Assembly: GCF_003626755.1 (NCBI RefSeq)
Contig: NZ_RBCJ01000004.1
Span: 434,001 to 498,000, forward strand
Length of the DNA: 64,000 bases
Direction: 5' to 3'
Source of the DNA: Ulvibacterium marinum
GTDB lineage: Bacteria > Bacteroidota > Bacteroidia > Flavobacteriales > Flavobacteriaceae
The position numbers were made by a program, and so were the translations under genes. A model generated the notes under the pieces. The model was not told where the DNA came from, made no database searches, and saw nothing but the letters and a program-made list of their open reading frames with translations. Shown piece after piece: positions 1 through 8,382 of the stretch. Within the stretch, counting starts at the first letter, position 1, and each line of letters starts with the position of its first letter.

Positions 1-620
1 ACGGCACCAATACCAGCAGTACTGGCTTCTCCGCCGGAAGGCAATGGATATCCATCCAAGACAATCAAGGGTTCGTTATTCCCACTTATGGAGTTTGATC
101 CACGTATTCTAATGGTAGAACCACCTCCGGGTTCACTCGATGTATTAACTACACTTACCCCGGCAGCTCTTCCTTGAAGAGCCACATCAAATGTTGGTAC
201 TGGGGTAACTGCAATGTCATTCCCCTTTACTGAGGCTACAGATCCAGTTAAATCGGAACGTCTTTGCGTACCGTATCCAGTAACTACTACCTCATCAAGG
301 GCTTGGGCATCTTCAATCAGTACCACACTAATAACAGATTGCCCGGCAACTGGAACTTCCTTTGAACTATAACCTACATAAGAGAAAACCAATGTTTGTG
401 ATCCGCTCCTTAATGTAATTTCATAATTTCCGTCAAAATCGGCAACCACGCCATTGTTAGTTCCCCTTTGTACGATATTTACCCCGGGTAGAGGCTCTCC
501 ATCTTCTGCGGTTACCGTACCGGTAACAACATTGTCTTGCGCATAAGTTCCAAAAGTGAACAATACGCAGAAGAAAAATAATGTCTTTTTCAGGACATTT
601 CCATAATTTCTGTGTTTCAT
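1..620 (-). CDS. SusC/RagA-type TonB-dependent receptor, N-terminal part (runs off the left edge)
   Basis: This is the beginning of an outer-membrane TonB-dependent transporter that imports oligosaccharides together with a SusD lipoprotein. Reading leftward from an ATG at 620, I see a Sec signal peptide ending in TYAQ, then a CarboxypepD_reg-like domain (VTGTVTAEDGEPLPGVNIV). It is followed by the SusC-type TonB box and start of the plug (LDEVVVTGYGTQRRSDLTGS) and plug motifs (LQGRAAGV, IRIRGSNSI, LIVLDGYPLP). About 206 codons are present of a family that usually has about 1000. The gene is the first of a leftward unit and has its own copy of the locus operator at 710-733. A susD partner would lie to the left, outside the window. 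Confidence 0.93.
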   Translation of the reverse strand, partial: MKHRNYGNVLKKTLFFFCVLFTFGTYAQDNVVTGTVTAEDGEPLPGVNIVQRGTNNGVVADFDGNYEITLRSGSQTLVFSYVGYSSKEVPVAGQSVISVVLIEDAQALDEVVVTGYGTQRRSDLTGSVASVKGNDIAVTPVPTFDVALQGRAAGVSVVNTSSEPGGGSTIRIRGSNSISGNNEPLIVLDGYPLPSGGEASTAGIGA

Positions 621-918
621 AATTGATTTTGTTAGGTAGTTTATTACGTCTGATTTTAACAAAAAGTTTTGCTTTTCTTGGCTCAATATTAAAAGGACTA
701 TATTGAAAAGGCATCCTGTACTGTACTGTTCAAATGGGAGATTGATAATTTTTTTGTTAAAAAAATAGGGATTCTGCATCAAGGGATTTGATGGATATTT
801 TTAATCCAAAAAGATATTTAGAAATGGTTTTTCGCCACGGGAACAAGGTGACTTAAACTTACCCCAATACCCCAATAAATGATATATTGCAGCTTATGGA
901 AGGGATTAAGAGTATGAA
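621..918. promoter_or_regulatory. intergenic region upstream of susC
   Basis: This gap separates the end of the rhamnose catabolic operon from the start of susC. It is AT-rich and contains the operator copy at 710-733. I see no convincing gene in it; an 85-codon open frame across 457-714 is antisense to the susC start and is not credible. Confidence 0.5.
710..733 (-). promoter_or_regulatory. locus operator site a (upstream of susC)
   Basis: Read on the minus strand, the core is CAGTACAGTACAGGATG, preceded by TTGAA. It matches the motif CAGnnnWGTRCAGGATR shared by five sites in this locus. It lies about 90 bases upstream of the susC start, in the same orientation relative to its gene as the other four copies. 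Confidence 0.7.
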
Positions 919-2343
919 CTATTTTGAGTAATCGAAAATCTTATTTCTATTTAGGATTCCCTTTGGGTCCAGAGCGTATTTTATGGTTCCCATCAAACAT
1001 AATTCTTCCGAAGATCTACACAAGTTCAGATACGGTTTTTTGTCAATTCCGATACCATGTTCGGCGGATACAGATCCTGCAAGATTCTCTATTGGACCGT
1101 ATATAATCGTGTTGACCCTATGACTTAATTCCCGGCTTGATTTGTTTTTACCCACAAGAAAATGGATATTGCCATCGGCTACATGGCCATGGGCAAAATA
1201 ATTTTCAACTTCAGGCATTTGTTCCAGCTCTTTAAAGACATGGTCTACATAGTTGCCTATCTCCCCCAAGGGAAGGCTAACATCATAATTTTGCACGTTG
1301 TTGCATTGGGATACCAAAACATCCACATCTTCTCTTATTTTCCAGAAAAGCTCCAAATGTTGCCCAGATTGTGCAATGGTCGCATCCAAGACCATACCTT
1401 CTGTCAAGGCTTCTTCCAGTAATTCCTCCAACCTGTTATGATCTTTTTCATAATCGCTCCCCAAAGTTTCCAAAAGCACATAGTATTTGTAGCCATCGGG
1501 TAGAGGTTTGGGAATGTCCGTATTCGGTGAGGTCATCGCTATAAAATTTTGTTCCCAGAGCAACTCATAGCCACTGAGCGTACCGGCAAGACCGGCATCC
1601 ATAAATTTTAGGAATGCCACGACCCTATCAAAATCGTTTAAGGCCACAAAGGCACTGTTTCTGCTTTTTGGTTTTTGCTGTAATCTTAAAACGGCCTTGG
1701 TGATAACACCTAAGGTTCCCTCCGAACCGATGAATAATTGTTTTAGGTCATACCCTGAATTATCCTTGATGATTTTCTTCATGGATGAAATGACGGTACC
1801 ATCTGCCAAGACAGCCTCAAGGCCAAGAATCAAGTTTCTTGTCATTCCGTATCTAAAAACACGGAGCCCGCCAGCGTTTGTGGCTATCACACCTCCAATT
1901 TGCGCAGAGCCCTTCGCACCGAAAGTCATGGGAAAGAGTAAATCCTCTTCTTCTACCGCTTGATGTATACTTTCCAAAATGACCCCGGCCTGAACGGTAA
2001 TGGTGCGACTAGATGCATCCAATTCTTCAATGGCATTCATTTTTTCCATGCAAATGACCACTTCCTCCGGATTGGTTTCGGTGCTTCCTACCAAATTGGT
2101 CAGTCCTCCATGCACAACAACAGGTTGGTGGTGCTTATTGCAAATGGCCAAAATATCGGATACCTCTTGGGTCGTTTTTGGAAAAAAGACAGCTTTCGCC
2201 AACAATGGCTTGTCCATTTCCCAAATATGGCAATATCTTTCCTTGACCTTTTCCCCGACCAGTACTTGGTCCGTTTTAAGAATTTGTTCGATTTCTTTAA
2301 TAAGTTTTTCCTTCATAATTGTAAGGTTGACCCTTTTAATCAT
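919..2343 (-). CDS. FAD-linked oxidase, GlcD / D-lactate dehydrogenase-like
   Basis: Flavin enzyme of the vanillyl-alcohol-oxidase/GlcD family, which oxidises 2-hydroxy acids such as glycolate, D-lactate or D-2-hydroxyglutarate. The FAD-binding loop is seen at about residues 76-86 (VVVHGGLTNL) and a second FAD region at about 150-182 (GGVIATNAGGL). Family C-terminal metal-site motifs follow: HGHVADGNIHF near 390 and SAEHGIGIDKK near 425. Length (474 aa) is usual. The start at 2343 overlaps the preceding stop by four bases (ATGA); an internal ATG at 2316 (MKEKLIKE) is an alternative start. It is the last gene of the rhamnose operon, so I infer it oxidises a hydroxy acid produced during L-rhamnose breakdown, such as lactate. 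The actual substrate is not evident. Confidence 0.85.
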   Translation of the reverse strand: MIKRVNLTIMKEKLIKEIEQILKTDQVLVGEKVKERYCHIWEMDKPLLAKAVFFPKTTQEVSDILAICNKHHQPVVVHGGLTNLVGSTETNPEEVVICMEKMNAIEELDASSRTITVQAGVILESIHQAVEEEDLLFPMTFGAKGSAQIGGVIATNAGGLRVFRYGMTRNLILGLEAVLADGTVISSMKKIIKDNSGYDLKQLFIGSEGTLGVITKAVLRLQQKPKSRNSAFVALNDFDRVVAFLKFMDAGLAGTLSGYELLWEQNFIAMTSPNTDIPKPLPDGYKYYVLLETLGSDYEKDHNRLEELLEEALTEGMVLDATIAQSGQHLELFWKIREDVDVLVSQCNNVQNYDVSLPLGEIGNYVDHVFKELEQMPEVENYFAHGHVADGNIHFLVGKNKSSRELSHRVNTIIYGPIENLAGSVSAEHGIGIDKKPYLNLCRSSEELCLMGTIKYALDPKGILNRNKIFDYSK

Positions 2344-3185
2344 TGTGATCCTGCATTGACCGTATTTTCGCCCAAGCCTTCCGGACCCATTGCAAGGTAT
2401 CCGCCATCAACGGCCAAATTGGTACCAGTTATAAAAGATGCATCATCACTCAACAGGAAGAGTACTGGTCTGGCGACCTCAATTGCATGACCCATCCGCC
2501 TCAACATATGGAAACGGCCCCAAATCGAATCCCATTTTTCGCGACCTCCACCATCGAGATTAGCGGCCTTATCCGTTTCTTGGGTCCATATCCATCCCGG
2601 ATCGATACTGTTCACCCTTATATGGTCCGGTGCCAGGTCCAAAGCCTGACATTTGGTCAATTGGTGTACCGCCCCTTTTGAGGCATTATAGGTCCATCGG
2701 TCTTTTTGTGCAATATGCGCGGAAATACTTGAAATATTGACAACGGCACCACCGCCTGCCTTCTTCATATAGGGCCATGCCTCCTGAACCATTCGGGCAT
2801 ATCCCAAGGGACCTACGGTAAAACTTCGCATCCAATCCCCCGTTTGGGCATGGATTCCTGCAGCGGTAAAAGAAAAAGCATTGTTGACTAGAAAATCAAT
2901 TCTTCCATAGCGGTCCATCGTCTTGGCTATACAAGTCTTACAAAAATCCCCATCTCCCATATCGCCTCTTAAAAAAACCGTATCATAACCTTTCTCAACA
3001 TCGCTTTCCTGAATAGCGTTTCCGGTATCGCATAAATCGCTAAATAAAACCTTACCCCCTTCTTTACAGAATTCTTCGGTAATCGCACGGCCCAGTCCCG
3101 AGGCACCGCCCGTAATGATAGCCACCTTTCCCTTAAACCGATTCGGGACTGACTTATGATCGATGTTGTGAAATGTGTTGTTCAT
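2340..3185 (-). CDS. short-chain dehydrogenase/reductase, probable L-rhamnose-pathway dehydrogenase
   Basis: Classical SDR of 281 aa. The nucleotide-binding motif TGGASGLG lies at residues 25-32, the NNA motif at about 101-103, and the catalytic Ser/Tyr/Lys set at S152 or S153, Y166 and K170 (YNASK). The C-terminal region PVLFLLSDDASFITG is also typical. It lies between a sugar-lactonase-type amidohydrolase (12-base gap) and an FAD oxidase (4-base overlap), downstream of a rhamnose transporter. In the non-phosphorylating rhamnose and fucose pathways, SDRs act either as sugar 1-dehydrogenase or as 2-keto-3-deoxy-acid dehydrogenase. Either role fits, and sequence alone does not decide between them. 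Confidence 0.85.
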   Translation of the reverse strand: MNNTFHNIDHKSVPNRFKGKVAIITGGASGLGRAITEEFCKEGGKVLFSDLCDTGNAIQESDVEKGYDTVFLRGDMGDGDFCKTCIAKTMDRYGRIDFLVNNAFSFTAAGIHAQTGDWMRSFTVGPLGYARMVQEAWPYMKKAGGGAVVNISSISAHIAQKDRWTYNASKGAVHQLTKCQALDLAPDHIRVNSIDPGWIWTQETDKAANLDGGGREKWDSIWGRFHMLRRMGHAIEVARPVLFLLSDDASFITGTNLAVDGGYLAMGPEGLGENTVNAGSQ

Positions 3186-3197
3186 ATTGATAATGAA

Positions 3198-4049
3198 TTA
3201 TAAGTTATAAAAATGAATCGCATTCATTTTGAAAATATCGTTACGTTGCTGTTCGCTCAGCCCTCCCGTAAGGGACACGGCAGTCTCGAACCATCTGGAC
3301 CAAGAGGATGCGCGCAGTGCATGGGGCCAATCACTACCCCATATCAATCTTCCAGGGCCAAAAGTTTCAATAATGACCTCCGAATATGGTTTTAGATCCT
3401 CAATTTGCCAACGGTCCAAATCAGCATTGCAAACAAGATTGGAAAATTTACAGTAATGTGGACCTGAATCCGCAAAGGCTTTTAAATATGTCTTCCAGGG
3501 TTGTAATTCCCTTGCGGCAATTTTGGGATTTCCAACATGATCCAGGATAAATCGTGTATCGGGACATTGCTCCACAAGTTTTAAAACAGCTGGAAAATGT
3601 TTGGGGGCTATGGTCAGTTCAAAATGCAGATTATTTTGGCCCAAAAGTCGGATGCCTTCTACAAAATCCGGCCGCAGGCAAAATTTGATGTCCTCTTCGA
3701 GTTGAATAAGTTGTCGAACGCCTTTTATTTTAGGATTCCTTGTAAATACTTCCAGTATTTCGCTAACTGCGCTCCCTTTGTGTATTGGTGCCCAAGGTAC
3801 GATGCCCGCAAGTCTTGAATCCTTGTCGGCAATGGCCGATACCCACTTTACCTCTTCCAGAAATTGTGATGGCCTGCATTCCGCTTGAACGAAAACCATT
3901 TTTTCGACTGGTTGCCCCGCACTGGCATCATCATAATCCGTCATAGAAAAACTGCGGTTTATTTTTGGAAAACGATTCAGCCATGGATAGTCCAACTGCA
4001 CTAAATCCCAGAGATGGATATGGGCGTCAACGATAGAAAAGTTCTTCAT
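3198..4049 (-). CDS. amidohydrolase of the sugar-lactonase type (L-rhamnono-/L-fucono-lactonase-like)
   Basis: Metal-dependent TIM-barrel hydrolase of the COG3618 type, 283 aa. Metal-binding HIH is at residues 10-12 (VDAHIHLWD), LDHVGNP at 169-175, and the late metal Asp in WGSDWPH at 237-243. Members next to sugar dehydrogenases open 1,4- or 1,5-lactones of L-fuconate or L-rhamnonate. Here it follows rhaT by 16 bases and precedes an SDR, so the likely step is hydrolysis of the lactone made from L-rhamnose. The dehydratase needed next is not in this window. Confidence 0.82.
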   Translation of the reverse strand: MKNFSIVDAHIHLWDLVQLDYPWLNRFPKINRSFSMTDYDDASAGQPVEKMVFVQAECRPSQFLEEVKWVSAIADKDSRLAGIVPWAPIHKGSAVSEILEVFTRNPKIKGVRQLIQLEEDIKFCLRPDFVEGIRLLGQNNLHFELTIAPKHFPAVLKLVEQCPDTRFILDHVGNPKIAARELQPWKTYLKAFADSGPHYCKFSNLVCNADLDRWQIEDLKPYSEVIIETFGPGRLIWGSDWPHALRASSWSRWFETAVSLTGGLSEQQRNDIFKMNAIHFYNL

Positions 4050-4065
4050 ATATTTAAACTATCTT

Positions 4066-5103
4066 TTACTTGTTCATCATGTAAGTGGAGTACCCCAACA
4101 GGGAAAATGCAAGGCATAATACCAAAACTCCGACCAACATGGTGCTTTGAGGCCTTGAACCTGAATTCCTCCATTCCCCGCCTAATGCCCCCGCCAAGTT
4201 TCCCGCCAATATCGATGCCAATATCATCATAGGAAAACCGGCGTAAGCACCATAAGGCCCCATGGCATTTGCCCCAATACCATAGACGATGATACCTCCA
4301 GGCCATGCCAAGCCCATAAAAAGTGCGCCCAGCCACTCTCGCGAGAAACGGCCTTTTCCCAAGTTTTTCAATGTTCCTTTTTTTAACATCATATAGAAAC
4401 CATAAATGGTATTAATGGAGAAATTTGCGGTAAAGACCAAGCTCCAAACAGCAAAACTTGTCGCATAATCGGGCACTTCCATATGTGATGCCTGAGTGGT
4501 TATAGGGCTGCCAAAAATAAAAGCAAAGTTGACAGCGGCCGAAAGAATACCAGAAATAAGGCAAAAAAGAATCCCAGCCTTAAAAGACTTTTTGAACCTA
4601 TGTGTTGTTGCCTTATTATCTTCAATTTGTAAAGCTTGTTCCCTTTTTTGGCCGGCACGCGATATAATGATTACACCAAAAATCATAATTGCAATGGCAA
4701 GTATTAAGATGTAACCGCCCAGGGTGAAGAGTTTGGCAGGTTCAAAAACTGTCAAAGGCACAATAGAACCGAAAACATTGATAAGCCCCATTAGTATGGA
4801 GACACCAAGGGCCATACCCAATGCCGCTATTGCCCTGCCCCAATAAATACCGCCGATTCCCCACGCTATACCGCTTACGATAACCCCAATAAAAACGGGA
4901 TTCGGAATCGGAGCATACAATTGGGCCAAATCACCTACATAATAAGATGCCAAGGGCCAGGGCAACAATAACAGCGCAAGAAGTGAGCCCACGCCCCAAA
5001 TATTTTCAAATTCCCAAGATTTTACTTTCGTCACAGGAATGGAAAAGAGTCCCTCCAATACGCCTCCAAAAGCCACTAAAACTACTCCGATAAAAAATGA
5101 CAT
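4066..5103 (-). CDS. rhaT: L-rhamnose/proton symporter RhaT
   Basis: Inner-membrane sugar transporter of the RhaT family (drug/metabolite transporter superfamily), 345 aa with about ten hydrophobic segments. Recognisable family features are the N-terminal GVVLVAFGGVLEGLFSIP, the SGIAWGIGGIYWGRAI segment and FGSIVPL. It is the first gene of a four-gene leftward operon and has operator copy d about 105 bases upstream. It should bring rhamnose released in the periplasm into the cytoplasm for the downstream dehydrogenase and lactonase. Confidence 0.9.
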   Translation of the reverse strand: MSFFIGVVLVAFGGVLEGLFSIPVTKVKSWEFENIWGVGSLLALLLLPWPLASYYVGDLAQLYAPIPNPVFIGVIVSGIAWGIGGIYWGRAIAALGMALGVSILMGLINVFGSIVPLTVFEPAKLFTLGGYILILAIAIMIFGVIIISRAGQKREQALQIEDNKATTHRFKKSFKAGILFCLISGILSAAVNFAFIFGSPITTQASHMEVPDYATSFAVWSLVFTANFSINTIYGFYMMLKKGTLKNLGKGRFSREWLGALFMGLAWPGGIIVYGIGANAMGPYGAYAGFPMMILASILAGNLAGALGGEWRNSGSRPQSTMLVGVLVLCLAFSLLGYSTYMMNK

Positions 5104-5206
5104 ATTCTTTTAAGCTTATATTGAAAGTTTCAAGATCCATTTTCAAGGGACAACTTGTTGAATTCTGGTATATCTTTATCGGCAAGTTACTGACTTTGTG
5201 ATGTCT

Positions 5207-5230
5207 ACTATCCTGTACTTTCCTGCTACT
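5207..5230 (-). promoter_or_regulatory. locus operator site d (upstream of rhaT operon)
   Basis: Minus-strand core CAGGAAAGTACAGGATA, matching CAGnnnWGTRCAGGATR, about 106 bases upstream of the rhaT start and oriented toward it. It lies in the 223-base gap between rhaT and the end of the GH78 gene, which otherwise shows no gene. Confidence 0.65.
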
Positions 5231-5326
5231 GAATCCTATTTATAAAATGGGAAAGAATCTTACTATTACTAAATTGAAAATAAAGGGTCTTTGATTTTAT
5301 GAATTTTACCATTAGCGGTACTAAGA

Positions 5327-8179
5327 TCAAATCCGCGATTGGAACCGATAGCTTCCCGACCCAACTTCATATATTTTATATGCCCCTTTTTGCTTTACAA
5401 ATTGTATCAATTCGGAATTAATGGTCCCGCCACCTTCCAATACGGTATTATCTTCTAAAGATGGTACATAAACCTTGGCCCGTGTATTTACCGGAATTTC
5501 GACGTCCAAGGTAAAGGTTGATTCCTTGACGGACCAAGTAGAAACGATTTTGCCGTTGATGGAGCCATATTCCCCATGAACATTCGATAACGAACGATCG
5601 CCCAATTCGGGTCTTATGATGATATGCTTGAAACCTGCATCTTCAGTATTGATCCCCGCCATATCGCTGAACAGAAATTGCGAAAAGGCACCAAAGGCAT
5701 AGTGGTTGAAAGAGTTCATTTTAGCGTTCATTTCGCCGTTAAAACCATTTTCGGGGGTATAGCTGTTCCAGCGTTCCCAAATCGTTGTTGCACCATGCTT
5801 AACTTGAAACCCCCAACTGGGATAGTCTTTTTTCAATACTATTTGATAGGCCAGATCCGAACGGCCTATAGCGGACAATGCCGGTAATAGTTGCCTAATT
5901 CCCAAAATACCCGATGAAGGTAGATTATTGTTCTCCTCCAGAAGTTTTACCAAATGTTTCCCGGCTTTTTCTTTTAGGTCATCTGGAAGAATATCAAAAT
6001 AAATAGCAGTGGCATAAGCAGATTGTGTATGGCCTGTAAAGCCTTTTTCACCCTCAAAATAACCCGCTCCATCGCCATAGGCAGTTTCATCGATTATGAA
6101 TTTCCCATTCCCGTCCAGATAATGGTCGATAAATGCGGCAACAGAAGTGTTATAAGTAGTTAGATAATAATCGGCCTTCTCTTTTTTTCCGATAGTTGCA
6201 CTCATTTCGGCCATACTCTTTAGGGCATATTGATAGTACATGGATGCCATAATATCATGTGCGAGATTTTTATCGGTCATGGACAACCAATCGCCAAAAC
6301 CACCCTTTGGGTTTACCTCTGTCCAGGAGTTTTCGGGATAGAACTTGTGCTCCTTACTCTTTTCGATATGATAATCCATAAACTGGGTCATGGAATCATA
6401 GTGATCTTTAACGATTTTTGTGTCCTTATAGAATTTATAAGTGTTGTACGGTACCATTATGCCGGCCTCCATCCAGCCTGGGGAGTACCACACCAATTCT
6501 GGATAAGGTCTCGGCGCAAATGTGGAATACGGGCCAAAATCGTATTGCGCATCGCGTACATCGGCAAACCATTTGGCATTGAATGCTCCAAGGGTGGCAT
6601 TGTAAAGGGCGGATTTGGAAAATATCTGGACATCACCGAGCCATCCCAAACGTTCATCCCGTTGAGGGCTATCAGTAGGTACCTCCATAAAATTGGAGCG
6701 CTGTGTCCAAATCACATTCTCAAACATGCGGTTCAGGGTCTCATCCGAAGAAGTAAAGGAACTGACCATGGGAATAGAAGACCCGAAAGCAATTCCGGTG
6801 ATCGTGTTTTTGTCCGGTTTGTTTTTAAGTCCCGTGACCTCAACATATTGAAAACCGTGATACGTAAATTTAGGTTCCCATTCTTCCATTCCCTCGCCCT
6901 TGAGAATGTAGGTATCAGTTGCCCTTGCAAATCGCAAGTTCTCCGTCATCAAGGAGCCATCTGGATGGAGTCTTTCCCCATAACGCAAAACGATCGTGTC
7001 ATTTTTGTCCCCACGAACCTTAAGTCTGGCATGTCCTGCAAAATTCTGTCCCAGATTAAAAACGTAAATGCCTTTTTTGGGCTGATTAATTTCCACAGGC
7101 TCCAATTCATCATAGGGTTGAATACTGTTTCCTGGATAAGCCTGTAGCATGCCTTCGGTGCCTTCATGCAAATATACATTGGCCCAATTCTGGTCATCAT
7201 AATCAGAAGTATTCCATCCCGTTAGCTCCAGGTTGGCATTGTAACCGGCTCCCATAAGCAAATCGGCATAGACCAATGGGCCTTTGCTGGCCTTCCAACT
7301 TTCATCTGAGACAATGGTCTCTTTTTTTCCATCTTCATATTCTATTTCCAACTGGCAGAGTAAGGCCGGATGCAACCCGTACAATTCCCGATTTCTGGGA
7401 TTAGATAATTCCTTCGGGCCTACATAACCGGCATACCAACCATCACCCAAAATACCGCCAAGTGCATTTTTGCCTTGGTCGAGGTGGTCGCTTACATCAT
7501 AGGTTTTATAGTAGATGCGTTTATTGTAGTCGGACCATCCTGGGGCCAACAAGTCATCTCCGATTCTTTTTCCGTTCAAAGACATTTCAAAAACGCCCAG
7601 GGAGGTCACATATAAGCTAGCTCTTTTGATTTTTCCCTGTACTGAAAATGGTTTTCTCAAATAAGGTGCCGCAGGCAGGTGCAATGGATCTTTGGGGTCA
7701 TTGTCCTCTGTTTTAAAACCTATCCATTTGGCTTTCCAATCTTGTTCGTTCAGCAGTCCCATCGTCCAGAAACCTGTTTCGCTCCAGTCCGATTCCACAT
7801 CGTTTTCGTCCCAAATCTTGATTTTAAAATAGCAGCTTTGTCCGGATTTCAACAGAGTACCGGCATATCGAATCTGTGAGTTTTGATCGGAAATTAATTT
7901 CCCGGAATCCCACAATAGACCGCTTTCTTTTTCCAGAGCTTCCTCCGAAGTGGCCACCTTTATTCTATAGGCAGACTGTTTCTTGTTTTTTCCTTTCGAA
8001 GACATGACCCAACTTATTCTTGGGGTAGGATTATCAATACCCAATGGGTTATCCAAATATTCCACGGTAACAGTATCGATTATTATGCCCTTGGTAAGGT
8101 CTGTATCTGTACAAGAAATTAATAGTAGAAAGATAAAACTCGGTAAGAGGGTTTTTAAAGAGGTGGTCTGAATTTGCAT
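5327..8179 (-). CDS. GH78 alpha-L-rhamnosidase, lipoprotein
   Basis: Full-length (950 aa) inverting alpha-L-rhamnosidase that removes terminal L-rhamnose from oligo- or polysaccharides. A lipoprotein signal ends at C23 (LLISC), so it is anchored in the membrane, facing the periplasm or surface. The order is a fibronectin-like N-terminal domain, Bac_rhamnosid_N (about 160-340), the concanavalin-like domain (about 350-460), the (alpha/alpha)6 catalytic domain, and a C-terminal beta domain. Catalytic-site motifs are DSPQRDERLGWLGD (503-516) and, later, the ATTIWERWNSY segment carrying the second acidic residue. It is a single leftward gene with operator site b about 54 bases upstream, divergent from the sulfatase-GH106 unit. 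Confidence 0.95.
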   Translation of the reverse strand: MQIQTTSLKTLLPSFIFLLLISCTDTDLTKGIIIDTVTVEYLDNPLGIDNPTPRISWVMSSKGKNKKQSAYRIKVATSEEALEKESGLLWDSGKLISDQNSQIRYAGTLLKSGQSCYFKIKIWDENDVESDWSETGFWTMGLLNEQDWKAKWIGFKTEDNDPKDPLHLPAAPYLRKPFSVQGKIKRASLYVTSLGVFEMSLNGKRIGDDLLAPGWSDYNKRIYYKTYDVSDHLDQGKNALGGILGDGWYAGYVGPKELSNPRNRELYGLHPALLCQLEIEYEDGKKETIVSDESWKASKGPLVYADLLMGAGYNANLELTGWNTSDYDDQNWANVYLHEGTEGMLQAYPGNSIQPYDELEPVEINQPKKGIYVFNLGQNFAGHARLKVRGDKNDTIVLRYGERLHPDGSLMTENLRFARATDTYILKGEGMEEWEPKFTYHGFQYVEVTGLKNKPDKNTITGIAFGSSIPMVSSFTSSDETLNRMFENVIWTQRSNFMEVPTDSPQRDERLGWLGDVQIFSKSALYNATLGAFNAKWFADVRDAQYDFGPYSTFAPRPYPELVWYSPGWMEAGIMVPYNTYKFYKDTKIVKDHYDSMTQFMDYHIEKSKEHKFYPENSWTEVNPKGGFGDWLSMTDKNLAHDIMASMYYQYALKSMAEMSATIGKKEKADYYLTTYNTSVAAFIDHYLDGNGKFIIDETAYGDGAGYFEGEKGFTGHTQSAYATAIYFDILPDDLKEKAGKHLVKLLEENNNLPSSGILGIRQLLPALSAIGRSDLAYQIVLKKDYPSWGFQVKHGATTIWERWNSYTPENGFNGEMNAKMNSFNHYAFGAFSQFLFSDMAGINTEDAGFKHIIIRPELGDRSLSNVHGEYGSINGKIVSTWSVKESTFTLDVEIPVNTRAKVYVPSLEDNTVLEGGGTINSELIQFVKQKGAYKIYEVGSGSYRFQSRI

Positions 8180-8231
8180 AACAAAGGTTTAAAATAGGAC
8201 TGCAACAAAAAAAGGGTTTCGGACAAGAAAA

Positions 8232-8255
8232 TGCATCCTGTACTACCCTGCCAGA
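8232..8255 (-). promoter_or_regulatory. locus operator site b (upstream of GH78)
   Basis: Minus-strand core CAGGGTAGTACAGGATG, matching CAGnnnWGTRCAGGATR, about 54 bases upstream of the GH78 start. Together with site c it forms a divergent control region in which each copy points toward its own gene. Confidence 0.65.
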
Positions 8256-8280
8256 CTGGTATGTCCTGAAAATATCTAAA

Positions 8281-8304
8281 ACAACCAGTACAGTGCAGGA
8301 TGAA
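8281..8304 (+). promoter_or_regulatory. locus operator site c (upstream of sulfatase-GH106 unit)
   Basis: Plus-strand core CAGTACAGTGCAGGATG, about 80 bases upstream of the sulfatase start at 8383. It differs from site a at only one position within this 17-base core. Confidence 0.7.
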
Positions 8305-8382
8305 CACATCCATTGTTTTGACTTTTTTTACATTGAATAGATTAAAACAAAGCCTGAAATCAAAAAAATAGAACGAAGCCCA

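Noticed and set aside
457-714. 85-codon minus-strand frame overlapping the susC start
   Set aside because: Out of frame with the susC signal peptide and plug sequence, which read continuously from 620.
1960-2490. 176-codon plus-strand open frame
   Set aside because: Antisense to the FAD oxidase and SDR genes; no protein-like features.
6230-7147. 305-codon plus-strand open frame
   Set aside because: It lies entirely antisense to the GH78 gene, whose domains and catalytic motifs are unmistakable.
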